A stretch of DNA of 18,092 bases, taken from contig JADHNV010000013.1 of NCBI GenBank assembly GCA_016779285.1, positions 1 to 18,092 on the forward strand, in the 5' to 3' direction. Of this stretch, positions 1-6,971 are shown piece after piece. Source of the DNA: SAR86 cluster bacterium. GTDB taxonomy: Bacteria; Pseudomonadota; Gammaproteobacteria; Magnimaribacterales; D2472. How positions within the stretch are numbered: the stretch's first letter is position 1; the number at the start of each line of letters is the position of its first letter. The notes beneath the pieces were generated by a model. That model did not search any database, was not told the origin of the DNA, and saw only the letters and a list, made by a program, of their open reading frames with translations. Made by a program: the position numbers and the translations under genes.

Positions 1-329
1 GCATTAACCTGCGCCAACTGCTTTGCTTCAAACGAAGTTAATCTCTCATCAACTAATTCACATGGAACATTGCTAATTATTTGAAGTTTTTGAAAAAATG
101 GTTCAACTTTCTTCATCATATCACTTGGAGTTCCATCCATGTTTAAAGGATTGCCAACCAACAACTGATCAGGCTTCCATTCATGAATAAGATCTTTGAT
201 AGTATTCCATATATCTTCACCTTCTTGAGCAACGTTAAGAACTTTTAAAGGCGAGGATGTCCCAGTGATGGTTTGTCCAACAGCTACCCCAATATACTGA
301 GTGCCAAAATCAAAAGCTAAAATTTGCAT
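1..329 (-). CDS. ruvX: RuvX/YqgF family Holliday junction resolvase-like protein (3' end cut by window)
   Basis: YqgF/RuvX proteins have an RNase H-like fold and are linked to 16S rRNA 5'-end processing and Holliday-junction resolution. The visible 109 residues start MQILAFDFGTQYIGVAVGQ, the family's first acidic motif (D7-F-G-T followed by IGVAVG). A central LLVGNPLNMDGTPS stretch (about 56-69) and an ELVDERLTSFEA stretch (about 91-102) carry the further conserved acidic residues. The family is usually about 140 residues, so roughly 30 C-terminal residues lie beyond position 1. The ATG at 329 is the natural start: it follows the tonB stop by 2 bp and the protein begins at the family's usual N-terminus. 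It is the last visible gene of the rsmE-gshB-tonB-ruvX run. In Pseudomonas and E. coli an algH/yqgE gene normally sits just upstream of ruvX; here it is absent. Recognition is confident. Confidence 0.93.
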   Translation of the reverse strand, partial: MQILAFDFGTQYIGVAVGQTITGTSSPLKVLNVAQEGEDIWNTIKDLIHEWKPDQLLVGNPLNMDGTPSDMMKKVEPFFQKLQIISNVPCELVDERLTSFEAKQLAQVN

Positions 330-331
330 TG

Positions 332-949
332 CTAAGAATTTGAAAAATTCCAGTCTCGAACAATTTCAAGTTGTTGATAGCTTTCTGCCATGTTTTTGGG
401 GAAAGGTTGAAATGGAGCTGATTGATATAAAATTTTTAATGCCAGCGAATCCAGGGTCGAATTTCCAGAAGATTGCAAAATATCCGCCCCTATTAAATTA
501 CCCTGAGAATCAATGATAGACTTAATTTGAACTCTGAAATTTCCCTGGACAATATCAGAACGGGATATTTCATAATACCCTGCCGTCTCAACCTGCCTTT
601 GCCAAGCATTTAAGTAAATTGTCTCGAAACTTTCTAAGGTTGAATTGGATTCTAATCGTCTAACACTAAACTTAGATTTATCTTGAAGACTTGCATCTCT
701 GGAGATCATTGCAGATTTTTGACTGTTTTGCTCAAAAGACTGAGAGCCATTTAAAATACTACCCTGCATATCAAATTCTCCATTAGCAAATTTAATATTC
801 ACAATTGTTTCTTCATTAAATTCCCATGGTTGCTGAATTACAACAAAGCTGACCCCAAAAATTACGACTCCATGAAATATTAAGGATGCCAGCATAGATT
901 TTCTAAATCCCCACCTCTGAATTCTTTGCTTATAAATTAGCGGTTGCAT
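332..949 (-). CDS. tonB: TonB-family energy transducer (TonB3-like), short, without proline-rich linker
   Basis: Likely inner-membrane TonB-family protein that couples the proton-motive force to outer-membrane receptors. From the ATG at 949 it has 205 residues: a basic N-terminus, one membrane segment (about 19-38, MLASLIFHGVVIFGVSFVV), a roughly 80-residue periplasmic linker rich in Ser/Gln/Asn, and a C-terminal TonB domain (about 125-203). The domain shows the typical G-N-F-R-V-Q-I pattern, an SSGNSTLD motif (160-167), APFQPFP (178-184) and an RDWNF end. The Pro/Lys-rich spacer of classical TonB is missing. Longer reading to 1015 is possible, but those 22 codons overlap gshB and precede a clean N-terminus, so I chose 949, one base after the gshB stop. 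The place between gshB and ruvX matches the tonB3 locus of Pseudomonas, associated there with twitching motility; no exbB/exbD is in view. Role beyond family level is inference. Confidence 0.85.
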   Translation of the reverse strand: MQPLIYKQRIQRWGFRKSMLASLIFHGVVIFGVSFVVIQQPWEFNEETIVNIKFANGEFDMQGSILNGSQSFEQNSQKSAMISRDASLQDKSKFSVRRLESNSTLESFETIYLNAWQRQVETAGYYEISRSDIVQGNFRVQIKSIIDSQGNLIGADILQSSGNSTLDSLALKILYQSAPFQPFPKNMAESYQQLEIVRDWNFSNS

Positions 950-950
950 C

Positions 951-1883
951 TTATATTGATTGAAGCAAGGCCTGAATTGGGTTTCTTCCAGTTTGAGACA
1001 AAATCTCGCGCGCACCTGTTGGGCTTGTAATATTAATTTCAGTTAAAGAATTACCAATCATATCGATACCAGCAAATATAATGCCCTCTGCCAAAAGCAA
1101 TTTACCAATTTCTGAACTAGCTTTCATTTGATCATCAGATAATTCTCGAGCTACACCCAGACCGCCAGCAGCAAGGTTGCCCTTAAAGCTTCCTTCCATA
1201 GGAATTCTTGCAAGAGCTATAGGAAAAGGTTTGCCGTGAATAAGTAATATTCGATAATCGCCATCATAAATTTCAGGCAAGAAATTTTGAGCCATGACCA
1301 TAGTTTGATAATTGTTTGTTAGTGATTGAAAAATTGTTAAATGATCTTTTGAGCTTTCATCAAATTTGTAGATTGACTCTCCGCCCATGCCATCAAGAGG
1401 TTTCAAAATGATGGTTGAGTATTTTTCTTTGAATTTTTTAAAGTCATCTTCTTTGCAAATAACATTTGTATCTGGCATCCAATGAGAAAACCTAAGTGCA
1501 AAAACTTTTTCATTGAATTTTTGTAAAGCCGAAGGTCGATTAATAATGTTGGCGCCTTCAGATTCAGCCTGGGATAACAAATGTAAAGCATTCATAAAGT
1601 CTTCATCTACGGGAGGATCTTTTCTCATAAAAATATAATCAAAATCTTTAAGCGCTCTTGTTGTATTAGCTTTTTCACTAAGTTGAGGATGATCATGGGG
1701 ATCTTTAATTTCAGAAAAAATAGTGAGAGTTTGTCTGTCTTTGTATATCAAATCATTCATCTCACACTGAAAAATTTTACCGCCCATGGTATGGGCTTCT
1801 TGCATCCACAAAATAGTAGTATCCTTTTTTGGATTTAGTTTATCCAATGGATCTGTTATGAATAATAAGGTTTTGCCTTGCAT
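951..1883 (-). CDS. gshB: Glutathione synthetase
   Basis: Cytosolic ATP-grasp enzyme that joins gamma-glutamylcysteine and glycine to make glutathione, the second step of the pathway. At 310 residues it has normal length (E. coli about 316). Diagnostic stretches are an N-terminal DPLDKLNPKKDTT (11-23), MRKDPPVDEDF (86-96), the ATP-grasp KPLDGMGGESI (161-171), the LARIP and GNLAAGG segment (224-241) and the metal-binding TEINITSPTG (281-290). The ATG overlaps the rsmE stop as TAATG, and an AGGGGA Shine-Dalgarno-like stretch lies about 6 bases upstream, supporting the start and translational coupling. The rsmE-gshB order is the same as in E. coli. Glutathione made here could serve the DsbA-fold isomerase at 14402, whose relatives use glutathione as cofactor; that link is inference. 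Confidence 0.97.
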   Translation of the reverse strand: MQGKTLLFITDPLDKLNPKKDTTILWMQEAHTMGGKIFQCEMNDLIYKDRQTLTIFSEIKDPHDHPQLSEKANTTRALKDFDYIFMRKDPPVDEDFMNALHLLSQAESEGANIINRPSALQKFNEKVFALRFSHWMPDTNVICKEDDFKKFKEKYSTIILKPLDGMGGESIYKFDESSKDHLTIFQSLTNNYQTMVMAQNFLPEIYDGDYRILLIHGKPFPIALARIPMEGSFKGNLAAGGLGVARELSDDQMKASSEIGKLLLAEGIIFAGIDMIGNSLTEINITSPTGAREILSQTGRNPIQALLQSI

Positions 1884-2623
1884 TAATATTCCCCTGATAG
1901 GCTTTGAAATTTAGACAGCCCTACAATGGGTGCTGTTTCAGCTCGCAATACATAATGCCCAATCTTGAATGACTGCAACTCTAGCCCATTCATTAATTCA
2001 CGCTCAATTTGTGAAAAACCCGACTCGGGTCCTGTTATAAAACTAATACTATTTAAATTCAAAATTTGATGATCTTTAATATACTCATTTGCAATTGTAT
2101 CAAGAACGAATAATCCCTCGAAACCTGCAATCAGCTTGTCACTATAAAGGCATTGCTCAAGCCCATCGAAATAATTAACGCAAGGGATGTGATTGCATCC
2201 TGATTGCTCACAAGCACTTACAACAGCCTCCTCTAGTTTGGGGTTTAATTTGGATAAATCTTTTTTTGCTAGTGATTGATCTTGATTCATTGGTTTATAT
2301 ACAAGAATGGAATTTATACCTAATTCAATAAGTTTTTGTAATGAAAAAATTAAATTCTCTTTTTTTATGTAAGGGATTATTGCTTGATAATACTTTTTAT
2401 ATGGATTGGAGGCATTTAAAACATCATCTACATGAAAACTTATAAATGCTTTTGTAAGCTCTAAAATCTTGCCATGAGCTATGGAACCTTTACCATCAAA
2501 ACACTCTACGGAATCACCTGGTTGCAACCTTAGAACCTTGGCAAGATGATGTATTTGTTTTATGTTGGAGCACTTATAAATTGGTGCAGATAATTCAGGA
2601 CAAAAAATTCTGGGCTTTCTCAT
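1883..2623 (-). CDS. rsmE: 16S rRNA (uracil-1498-N3)-methyltransferase RsmE
   Basis: SPOUT-superfamily methyltransferase that methylates N3 of U1498 in 16S rRNA using S-adenosylmethionine. It has 246 residues, normal for the family. An N-terminal PUA-like domain includes HHLAKVLRLQPGD (25-37) and FDGKG (42-46). The C-terminal trefoil-knot domain holds EQSGC (139-143), GPESGFS (198-204, the family's GPEGG-type loop) and IGHYVLRAETA (221-231). Two substitutions from the common pattern (EQSGR to EQSGC; GPEGG to GPESG) are mild and not disabling by themselves. An in-frame TTG one codon upstream (2626) is possible, but the ATG at 2623 is preferred. There is no Shine-Dalgarno sequence: the start lies a few bases from a -10 element, so the message may be leaderless. 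It heads the rsmE-gshB-tonB-ruvX operon. Confidence 0.95.
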   Translation of the reverse strand: MRKPRIFCPELSAPIYKCSNIKQIHHLAKVLRLQPGDSVECFDGKGSIAHGKILELTKAFISFHVDDVLNASNPYKKYYQAIIPYIKKENLIFSLQKLIELGINSILVYKPMNQDQSLAKKDLSKLNPKLEEAVVSACEQSGCNHIPCVNYFDGLEQCLYSDKLIAGFEGLFVLDTIANEYIKDHQILNLNSISFITGPESGFSQIERELMNGLELQSFKIGHYVLRAETAPIVGLSKFQSLSGEY

Positions 2624-2660
2624 CAAATAATTATAATTGGTATTTTTTATAATGAGTCAA
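2624..2660. promoter_or_regulatory. Putative symmetrical bidirectional promoter between rsmE and the histidine phosphatase
   Basis: Only 28 bp separate the two divergent ATG codons. The gap contains the perfect 10-bp palindrome AATTATAATT (2629-2638), which gives a consensus TATAAT on the plus strand (2632-2637) and another on the minus strand (2635 to 2630). On the minus strand a TTGACT (plus-strand 2655-2660, inside the phosphatase gene) lies 19 bp upstream of TATAAT, a slightly long but usable spacer. The plus-strand -35 is weak (TTCTGG at 2608-2613, 18-bp spacer, inside rsmE). Expected start sites would leave about 0 nt of leader for rsmE and about 8 nt for the phosphatase, fitting the lack of ribosome binding sites. 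Promoter activity is inferred from sequence only. Confidence 0.55.
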
Positions 2661-3212
2661 AGTCATATCATTCTTGTTCGGCATGGCGAAGCATCAGAGG
2701 GATGGCCTGTTCATCCTGATCCTGGTTTAAGCGAACTCGGTCGCAGGCAAGCTGCAAAAACTGGCGATTCTCTAATTGAGCAAATTCTTTCCTATCAGCT
2801 TATTTCCAGCCCCAAGAAAAGAGCCGTGGAAACAATGGAAATAATGAGTAAAAAAGAAAAAGGCGCTTTTCAATTAGATTCTAATTTTATAGAAATTCCA
2901 TCAGCTGACATTCAGTTGAATGAAAAACGTGACTGGCTTATAAGAATTTTTACCACCCCTATTCACGAGTTACCTGAGACAGTTCAGGGATGGCGCAATA
3001 ATTTAATAACCTGGCTCAGAGAAGCTGAAGGCAACTTTATTGTGACAACACACTTTATGGTAATTAATGCGCTAGTTTCTTATATAGCAAGCAACAACCA
3101 AATTTCATATTTTCATCCCGATTACGCATCTCGAACTGAAATATTTATAAAAGATAAGAAATTAATTCAATTAATTTTAGGTGATGATAAAAAAACTGTA
3201 ATTAATCTTTAA
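2652..3212 (+). CDS. Histidine phosphatase family protein (phosphoglycerate mutase-like)
   Basis: A 186-residue member of the histidine phosphatase superfamily, probably cytosolic since no signal peptide is visible. The catalytic RHG motif is at 10-12 (VRHGEAS; H11 the phospho-acceptor). The typical DPGLSELGRRQA block follows (23-34), then SPKKRAVET (53-61) with the phosphate-binding arginine, and the second catalytic histidine in VTTHFMVINAL (H134). The substrate cannot be told from sequence: relatives include SixA-like phosphohistidine phosphatases, cofactor-dependent mutases and nonspecific phosphatases. I use the ATG at 2652; a TTG at 2637 would add five residues ahead of the motif and overlap the promoter. 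No Shine-Dalgarno is visible. It stands alone, with its own promoter, 62 bp ahead of fis. Family assignment is firm, function is not. Confidence 0.88.
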   Translation: MSQSHIILVRHGEASEGWPVHPDPGLSELGRRQAAKTGDSLIEQILSYQLISSPKKRAVETMEIMSKKEKGAFQLDSNFIEIPSADIQLNEKRDWLIRIFTTPIHELPETVQGWRNNLITWLREAEGNFIVTTHFMVINALVSYIASNNQISYFHPDYASRTEIFIKDKKLIQLILGDDKKTVINL

Positions 3213-3218
3213 AATTAG

Positions 3219-3258
3219 TTGAGCATTTTTTAATCAGCTGTAGAATTTATACTCTACA
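3219..3258 (+). promoter_or_regulatory. Putative fis-purHD-coq7 promoter with overlapping dyad
   Basis: In the 62-bp gap before fis, TTGAGC (3219-3224) and TAGAAT (3241-3246) are spaced by 16 bp, a good sigma-70-type pair; a TATACT at 3248-3253 is an alternative -10. A 6-bp inverted repeat, TGTAGA-N8-TCTACA (3239-3244 and 3253-3258), covers the -10 area and is placed where a repressor could block RNA polymerase. It does not resemble the PurR box. The regulator is unknown. Fis often represses its own gene, but this short dyad is not a clear Fis site. All of this is sequence inference. Confidence 0.5.
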
Positions 3259-3274
3259 AAAAAACTGCTATTAC

Positions 3275-3541
3275 ATGACTAAAAAAGTCTCGCAAACATC
3301 AAAAAATAAACCTCTTAGCGAGCATGTAAAAAAAGCTATGAAGAAGTATTTTGCTAGGCTCGGTGATGTAGATCCAGCAAATGTTTATTCAATGGTCATG
3401 GCTGAGGTTGAGCCTGAGCTTTTCAAGGCGGTAATGATGCATTCAAATGGTAATCAGTCCAAGGCTGCAAATATTTTAGGATTAAACAGAGCCACCCTGA
3501 GAAAAAAATTACATCGTTACAATATTATTGAAAAATCATGA
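3275..3541 (+). CDS. fis: DNA-binding protein Fis (nucleoid-associated regulator)
   Basis: Small homodimeric DNA-bending protein that shapes the nucleoid and adjusts rRNA, recombination and growth-phase genes. It has 88 residues, slightly shorter than E. coli Fis (98), the difference lying at the N-terminus. The core matches the family: LSEHVKKAMKKYFARLGDVD (14-33), VYSMVMAEVEPELFKAVM (37-54) and the C-terminal helix-turn-helix GNQSKAANILGLNRATLRKK (59-78). The ATG at 3275 gives a natural start; no Shine-Dalgarno is visible. Its TGA overlaps the purH ATG (ATGA), so the two are probably translationally coupled. fis-purH-purD is a known order in Pseudomonas-like genomes, where dusB usually comes just before fis; here a histidine phosphatase is in that place and dusB is absent from the window. 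Confidence 0.94.
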   Translation: MTKKVSQTSKNKPLSEHVKKAMKKYFARLGDVDPANVYSMVMAEVEPELFKAVMMHSNGNQSKAANILGLNRATLRKKLHRYNIIEKS

Positions 3542-5076
3542 ATCTTATTACCCCTAAAACTGCCCTGATTAGTCTTTCAGATAAATCAAATTTAGACGAA
3601 TTGATTACTTTCTTGCTTGGTCAAAAAGTTAAGATCATCTCGACTGGGGGGACTTACAATGCCATTAAAAAAATCACTAATGAAGTCATAGAGGTTTCAG
3701 AATTCACAGGATTTGAAGAAATGATGGATGGTCGGGTCAAAACTTTGCACCCGAAGATTCATGCGGGCATTTTAGCTAGAAGAGAAACAGATTTAGAAAT
3801 TTTAACTAATCGCGGTTATGAGGTTATTGACATGGTCATTGTAAATCTATATCCATTTCAGGAAACAATCGCCTCAGGATGTGACTTTGATGAAGCTTTA
3901 GAAAAAATTGATATAGGTGGACCCACAATGATTAGGTCAGCAGCAAAAAACTTCAAAGATGTTGCGGTCATCTCTAATCCAAGTGACTACGGTCGGTTGA
4001 TAAATGAATGGAAAGATCAAGGGGGTATCAGTTATGAATTTAGAAAAGAACTTTCACAAAAAGTTTTTCAACTCATGGCTGAATACAATTCAGCTATTGC
4101 AAATTATCTAAAAAATGTTTCGTCTGATGCGCCTCAATATAACTTCAGCAAGAGTGAATCGTTAAGATACGGAGAAAATCCTCATCAAACTGCAGATTTA
4201 TTAACTTTTTCTAATTTAAAGTATAAAAATATTGCCAATGCAGACGTTCTACAAGGTAAAGAGCTTTCATATAATAATATTGTTGATGCAGATGCCGCCT
4301 GGGAATGTGTGAGAGCCTTTGATGACCCAGCATGCGTGATTGTAAAACATGCTAACCCATGCGGTGTTGCTGAGGCAAACTCTGTCTTCAGTGCATATGA
4401 TCTAGCATTTAAAACGGATCCAACATCAGCTTTTGGAGGCATTATTGCTTTTAACAGAGCACTTGATAAAAAAACTGCTGAAGAAATTAATGAGCGACAG
4501 TTTGTAGAGGTTATTTTGGCAACGGGTTTTGAAGAAGCTGCACTAGAAGAACTTGCTAAGAAAAAAAATGTAAGAGTTTTGTGTGTTGATTTAAAACAAG
4601 ATAACCCATACCCAGGGGTCATTAAAAAAGTTTCTGGGGGTATATTAATTCAAAGTGATGATAATTTTATTGTCCCCCAAGCAGATCTTAAATGTGTTAC
4701 AAAAAGACAGCCTACCGATGAAGAAATCAATGATCTGATGTTTGCATGGAAGGTTGCCAAATTTGTTAAATCCAACGCTATTGTTTATGTCAAAAATAAA
4801 CAGACCATCGGTATTGGTGCCGGTCAAATGAGCAGAGTCATAAGTGCTGAAATTGCAAATCTCAAAGCGCATGAAGAAGGTTTAGAGGTTAAAGGTGCAG
4901 CAATGGCTTCAGATGCTTTTTTCCCATTTAGGGATGGTATCGACAAAGCTGCTTCAAGTGGAATTGCAGCGATTATTCAGCCTGGTGGTTCGATAAGAGA
5001 TGAAGAGGTAATTGCAGCGGCCGATGAAAATAACATTGCAATGGTTTTTACTGCAACTCGTCATTTTAGACATTAA
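3538..5076 (+). CDS. purH: Bifunctional AICAR formyltransferase / IMP cyclohydrolase
   Basis: Catalyses the last two steps of purine synthesis: formylation of AICAR with 10-formyltetrahydrofolate, then ring closure to IMP. At 512 residues it is full length. The N-terminal cyclohydrolase (MGS-like) domain has STGGTYNAIKK (35-45) and MDGRVKTLHPKIHAGILARR (63-82). The C-terminal transformylase domain has RYGENPHQT (from about 210), the catalytic Lys-His pair in IVKHANPCGVA (K270, H271), SSGIAAIIQPGGSIRDEEVI and the typical end TATRHFRH. It starts within the fis stop (ATGA) and is followed by purD after 3 bp, so it is expected to be co-transcribed with both. No defect is visible. Confidence 0.98.
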   Translation: MNLITPKTALISLSDKSNLDELITFLLGQKVKIISTGGTYNAIKKITNEVIEVSEFTGFEEMMDGRVKTLHPKIHAGILARRETDLEILTNRGYEVIDMVIVNLYPFQETIASGCDFDEALEKIDIGGPTMIRSAAKNFKDVAVISNPSDYGRLINEWKDQGGISYEFRKELSQKVFQLMAEYNSAIANYLKNVSSDAPQYNFSKSESLRYGENPHQTADLLTFSNLKYKNIANADVLQGKELSYNNIVDADAAWECVRAFDDPACVIVKHANPCGVAEANSVFSAYDLAFKTDPTSAFGGIIAFNRALDKKTAEEINERQFVEVILATGFEEAALEELAKKKNVRVLCVDLKQDNPYPGVIKKVSGGILIQSDDNFIVPQADLKCVTKRQPTDEEINDLMFAWKVAKFVKSNAIVYVKNKQTIGIGAGQMSRVISAEIANLKAHEEGLEVKGAAMASDAFFPFRDGIDKAASSGIAAIIQPGGSIRDEEVIAAADENNIAMVFTATRHFRH

Positions 5077-5079
5077 AAA

Positions 5080-6348
5080 ATGTACATTTTGGTCATTGGA
5101 TCAGGAGGCAGAGAGCATGCTTTAGCATGGAAGTCTGCTCAGGATGAATCGGTCTCTGAGGTTTTTGTTTGCCCTGGAAACGCAGGTACTGCATTAGAAA
5201 ACAAAGTATCTAATGTCTTAATTGATATTAATGACTTTGCAGCAGTTAAAGATTTTTGTATCAATAAAAATATTGCACTTGTGATTGTTGGGCCAGAGCA
5301 ACCTCTCGTTGATGGTCTAGTAGATTATTTACATAGCAATAGTATCAAAACTTTTGGTCCCTCCAGTGCTGCCGCTCAGTTAGAGGGCTCCAAAACATTC
5401 TCAAAAGACTTTTTTATTAAATATGGTATTCCTACAGCGGCCTATGCGGCCTTCGAAAATTTTGATAGCGCAAAAGAGCACTTAAAAAAGATTTCATATC
5501 CAACAGTAGTCAAAGCAGATGGTTTGGCAGCAGGTAAAGGAGTGATTATTTGCCAAACTGAGAATGAAGCTGTGGAAGCCTTGGTCAGTATTTTCAAAGA
5601 CCAAGCATTTGGAGATGCTGGAACAAGAGTGGTTATTGAAGATTTCTTAATTGGCGAAGAGGCAAGTTTTATCGCGGTGGTGAGCAAAGATAAAATGATT
5701 CCACTTGCTACCAGCCAAGATCATAAGGCCGTGAGTGATGGTGATGAGGGTTTAAATACTGGTGGAATGGGTGCATATTCACCCGCACCAATAGTTGATG
5801 AAAAGATGCATCGAAAAATTATTGATGAAGTGATGAAACCTACCATGCATGGTTTAATTGCTGAAGGCTCGCCCTATCTTGGCTTTTTATACGCTGGACT
5901 CATGATCAATAATGGAGAACTAAAAGTTCTTGAATTTAATTGCAGATTTGGAGACCCTGAAACTCAACCTATTCTTCTCAGATTAAAATCAAGCCTTGTT
6001 GAGCTATGTCTTGCAGCAATTGATAATCAGCTAAACGCTTATCAAATTCAGTGGACTGATGAACATGCTTGTGGGGTGGTAATTGCAAGTCAAGGGTATC
6101 CTCAAAGTTATACAAAAAATAATGAAGTAATAATTAAACCCACAGATGAATTTGGAATGAAACTATTTCATGCAGGCACAAGACTTCAAGGTGATAAAGT
6201 TTTAACATCAGGAGGAAGAGTATTTTGCGCAACTGCTCTAGGCAAAGATCTTCAAGAGGCTCAAAAAAAAGCATATGATCTGGTAGAATCTGTATCCTTT
6301 GATGGGGCATTTTATCGAAAAGATATTGGCAATAAGGGATTAAAATGA
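5080..6348 (+). CDS. purD: Phosphoribosylamine--glycine ligase (GAR synthetase)
   Basis: ATP-grasp enzyme of the second step of purine synthesis, joining glycine to phosphoribosylamine. It is 422 residues, normal length. Visible family marks: GSGGREHALAWK (7-18), GPEQPLVDGL (71-80), SKTFSKDFFIKYGIPTA (104-120), the ATP-grasp VVKADGLAAGKGV (143-155), the GGMGAYSPAP loop (about 228-237) and NCRFGDPETQ (287-296), the purD signature with metal ligands. The start ATG is 3 bp behind the purH stop and has no Shine-Dalgarno, which suggests reinitiation from purH. The stop overlaps the coq7 ATG. No fault seen in the sequence. Confidence 0.98.
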   Translation: MYILVIGSGGREHALAWKSAQDESVSEVFVCPGNAGTALENKVSNVLIDINDFAAVKDFCINKNIALVIVGPEQPLVDGLVDYLHSNSIKTFGPSSAAAQLEGSKTFSKDFFIKYGIPTAAYAAFENFDSAKEHLKKISYPTVVKADGLAAGKGVIICQTENEAVEALVSIFKDQAFGDAGTRVVIEDFLIGEEASFIAVVSKDKMIPLATSQDHKAVSDGDEGLNTGGMGAYSPAPIVDEKMHRKIIDEVMKPTMHGLIAEGSPYLGFLYAGLMINNGELKVLEFNCRFGDPETQPILLRLKSSLVELCLAAIDNQLNAYQIQWTDEHACGVVIASQGYPQSYTKNNEVIIKPTDEFGMKLFHAGTRLQGDKVLTSGGRVFCATALGKDLQEAQKKAYDLVESVSFDGAFYRKDIGNKGLK

Positions 6349-6971
6349 ATCGACTAGATAATTTTATAAATGAGTGCGACATTGCTTTGAAAACACTATC
6401 ATTTAAAAAAAGTGGTACTGGCAGATCATATCCAGCCAATGAAACCTCTTCCTCCCTCTCAAAAAAAGAGAAGAGTCTATCGGCCCAACTAATGAGAATA
6501 AATTTAGCCGGCGAAGTTGCAGCTCAGGCACTCTACAGGGGTCAAGCAATGGTCTGCAAAGATGCTGAGATAAAAAATCATCTCGTACAGGCCGGAGAAG
6601 AGGAAACAGATCATTTAATTTGGTGCAAAAAGCGTCTTGATGAGTTAAATGGAAGACCATCAATCCTCAACCCTGTTTGGTATGCAGGATCATTTGCCAT
6701 TGGTGCAATATTTGGAAGCTTTGGTGAAAAAACTAGTTTAGGGTTTGTTGAAGAAACTGAAAAACAAGTTGTTAAACACCTTGAGAAACATTTAGACAAA
6801 GTTTCTAAAAATGATGTTAAAACAATTGAAATTTTAAAGACTATGCGAGCTGATGAAGATGAGCATGCTCAAGAGGCAATGGAAAATGGAAGTGAATCAT
6901 TGTCTGAGCCAACAAAAAAAGTTATGAACTTAGCCGCTAAAGTGATGACTTCATCAAGTGCTTATATTTAA
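6345..6971 (+). CDS. coq7: 2-nonaprenyl-3-methyl-6-methoxy-1,4-benzoquinol hydroxylase Coq7 (ubiquinone synthesis)
   Basis: Di-iron monooxygenase performing the last ring hydroxylation of ubiquinone synthesis; a membrane-associated alternative to the flavoprotein UbiF. It has 208 residues, typical for bacterial Coq7. The ferritin-like iron ligands are all present: E57 in NLAGEVAAQALYRGQ, E87 and H90 in GEEETDH, an E137/E139 pair in FVEETEKQVVKHL, and E171 and H174 in DEDEHAQ. The hydrophobic stretch 112-126 probably touches the membrane. The ATG overlaps the purD stop (ATGA), and an AAGGGA Shine-Dalgarno-like element lies 5 bases upstream. A place after purD is unusual as far as I know and has no obvious metabolic reason. 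Coq7 needs oxygen, which points to an aerobic organism. Its TAA overlaps the trpC stop on the other strand. Confidence 0.96.
   Translation: MNRLDNFINECDIALKTLSFKKSGTGRSYPANETSSSLSKKEKSLSAQLMRINLAGEVAAQALYRGQAMVCKDAEIKNHLVQAGEEETDHLIWCKKRLDELNGRPSILNPVWYAGSFAIGAIFGSFGEKTSLGFVEETEKQVVKHLEKHLDKVSKNDVKTIEILKTMRADEDEHAQEAMENGSESLSEPTKKVMNLAAKVMTSSSAYI

Noticed and set aside
330..331. Remnant of algH/yqgE between tonB and ruvX
   Set aside because: Only 2 bp separate the genes; no remnant can be present.
950..1015. Longer TonB start at 1015
   Set aside because: The extra 22 residues overlap the gshB 3' end and precede a normal membrane-anchor N-terminus starting at the ATG at 949.
3239..3258. PurR operator upstream of fis-purHD
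   Set aside because: The dyad TGTAGA-N8-TCTACA does not resemble the ACGCAAACG-type PurR palindrome in sequence or spacing.
4185..4622. 145-codon open frame on the minus strand inside purH
   Set aside because: It is fully antisense to a well-conserved part of purH, has serine/alanine-rich shadow composition and no start signal.
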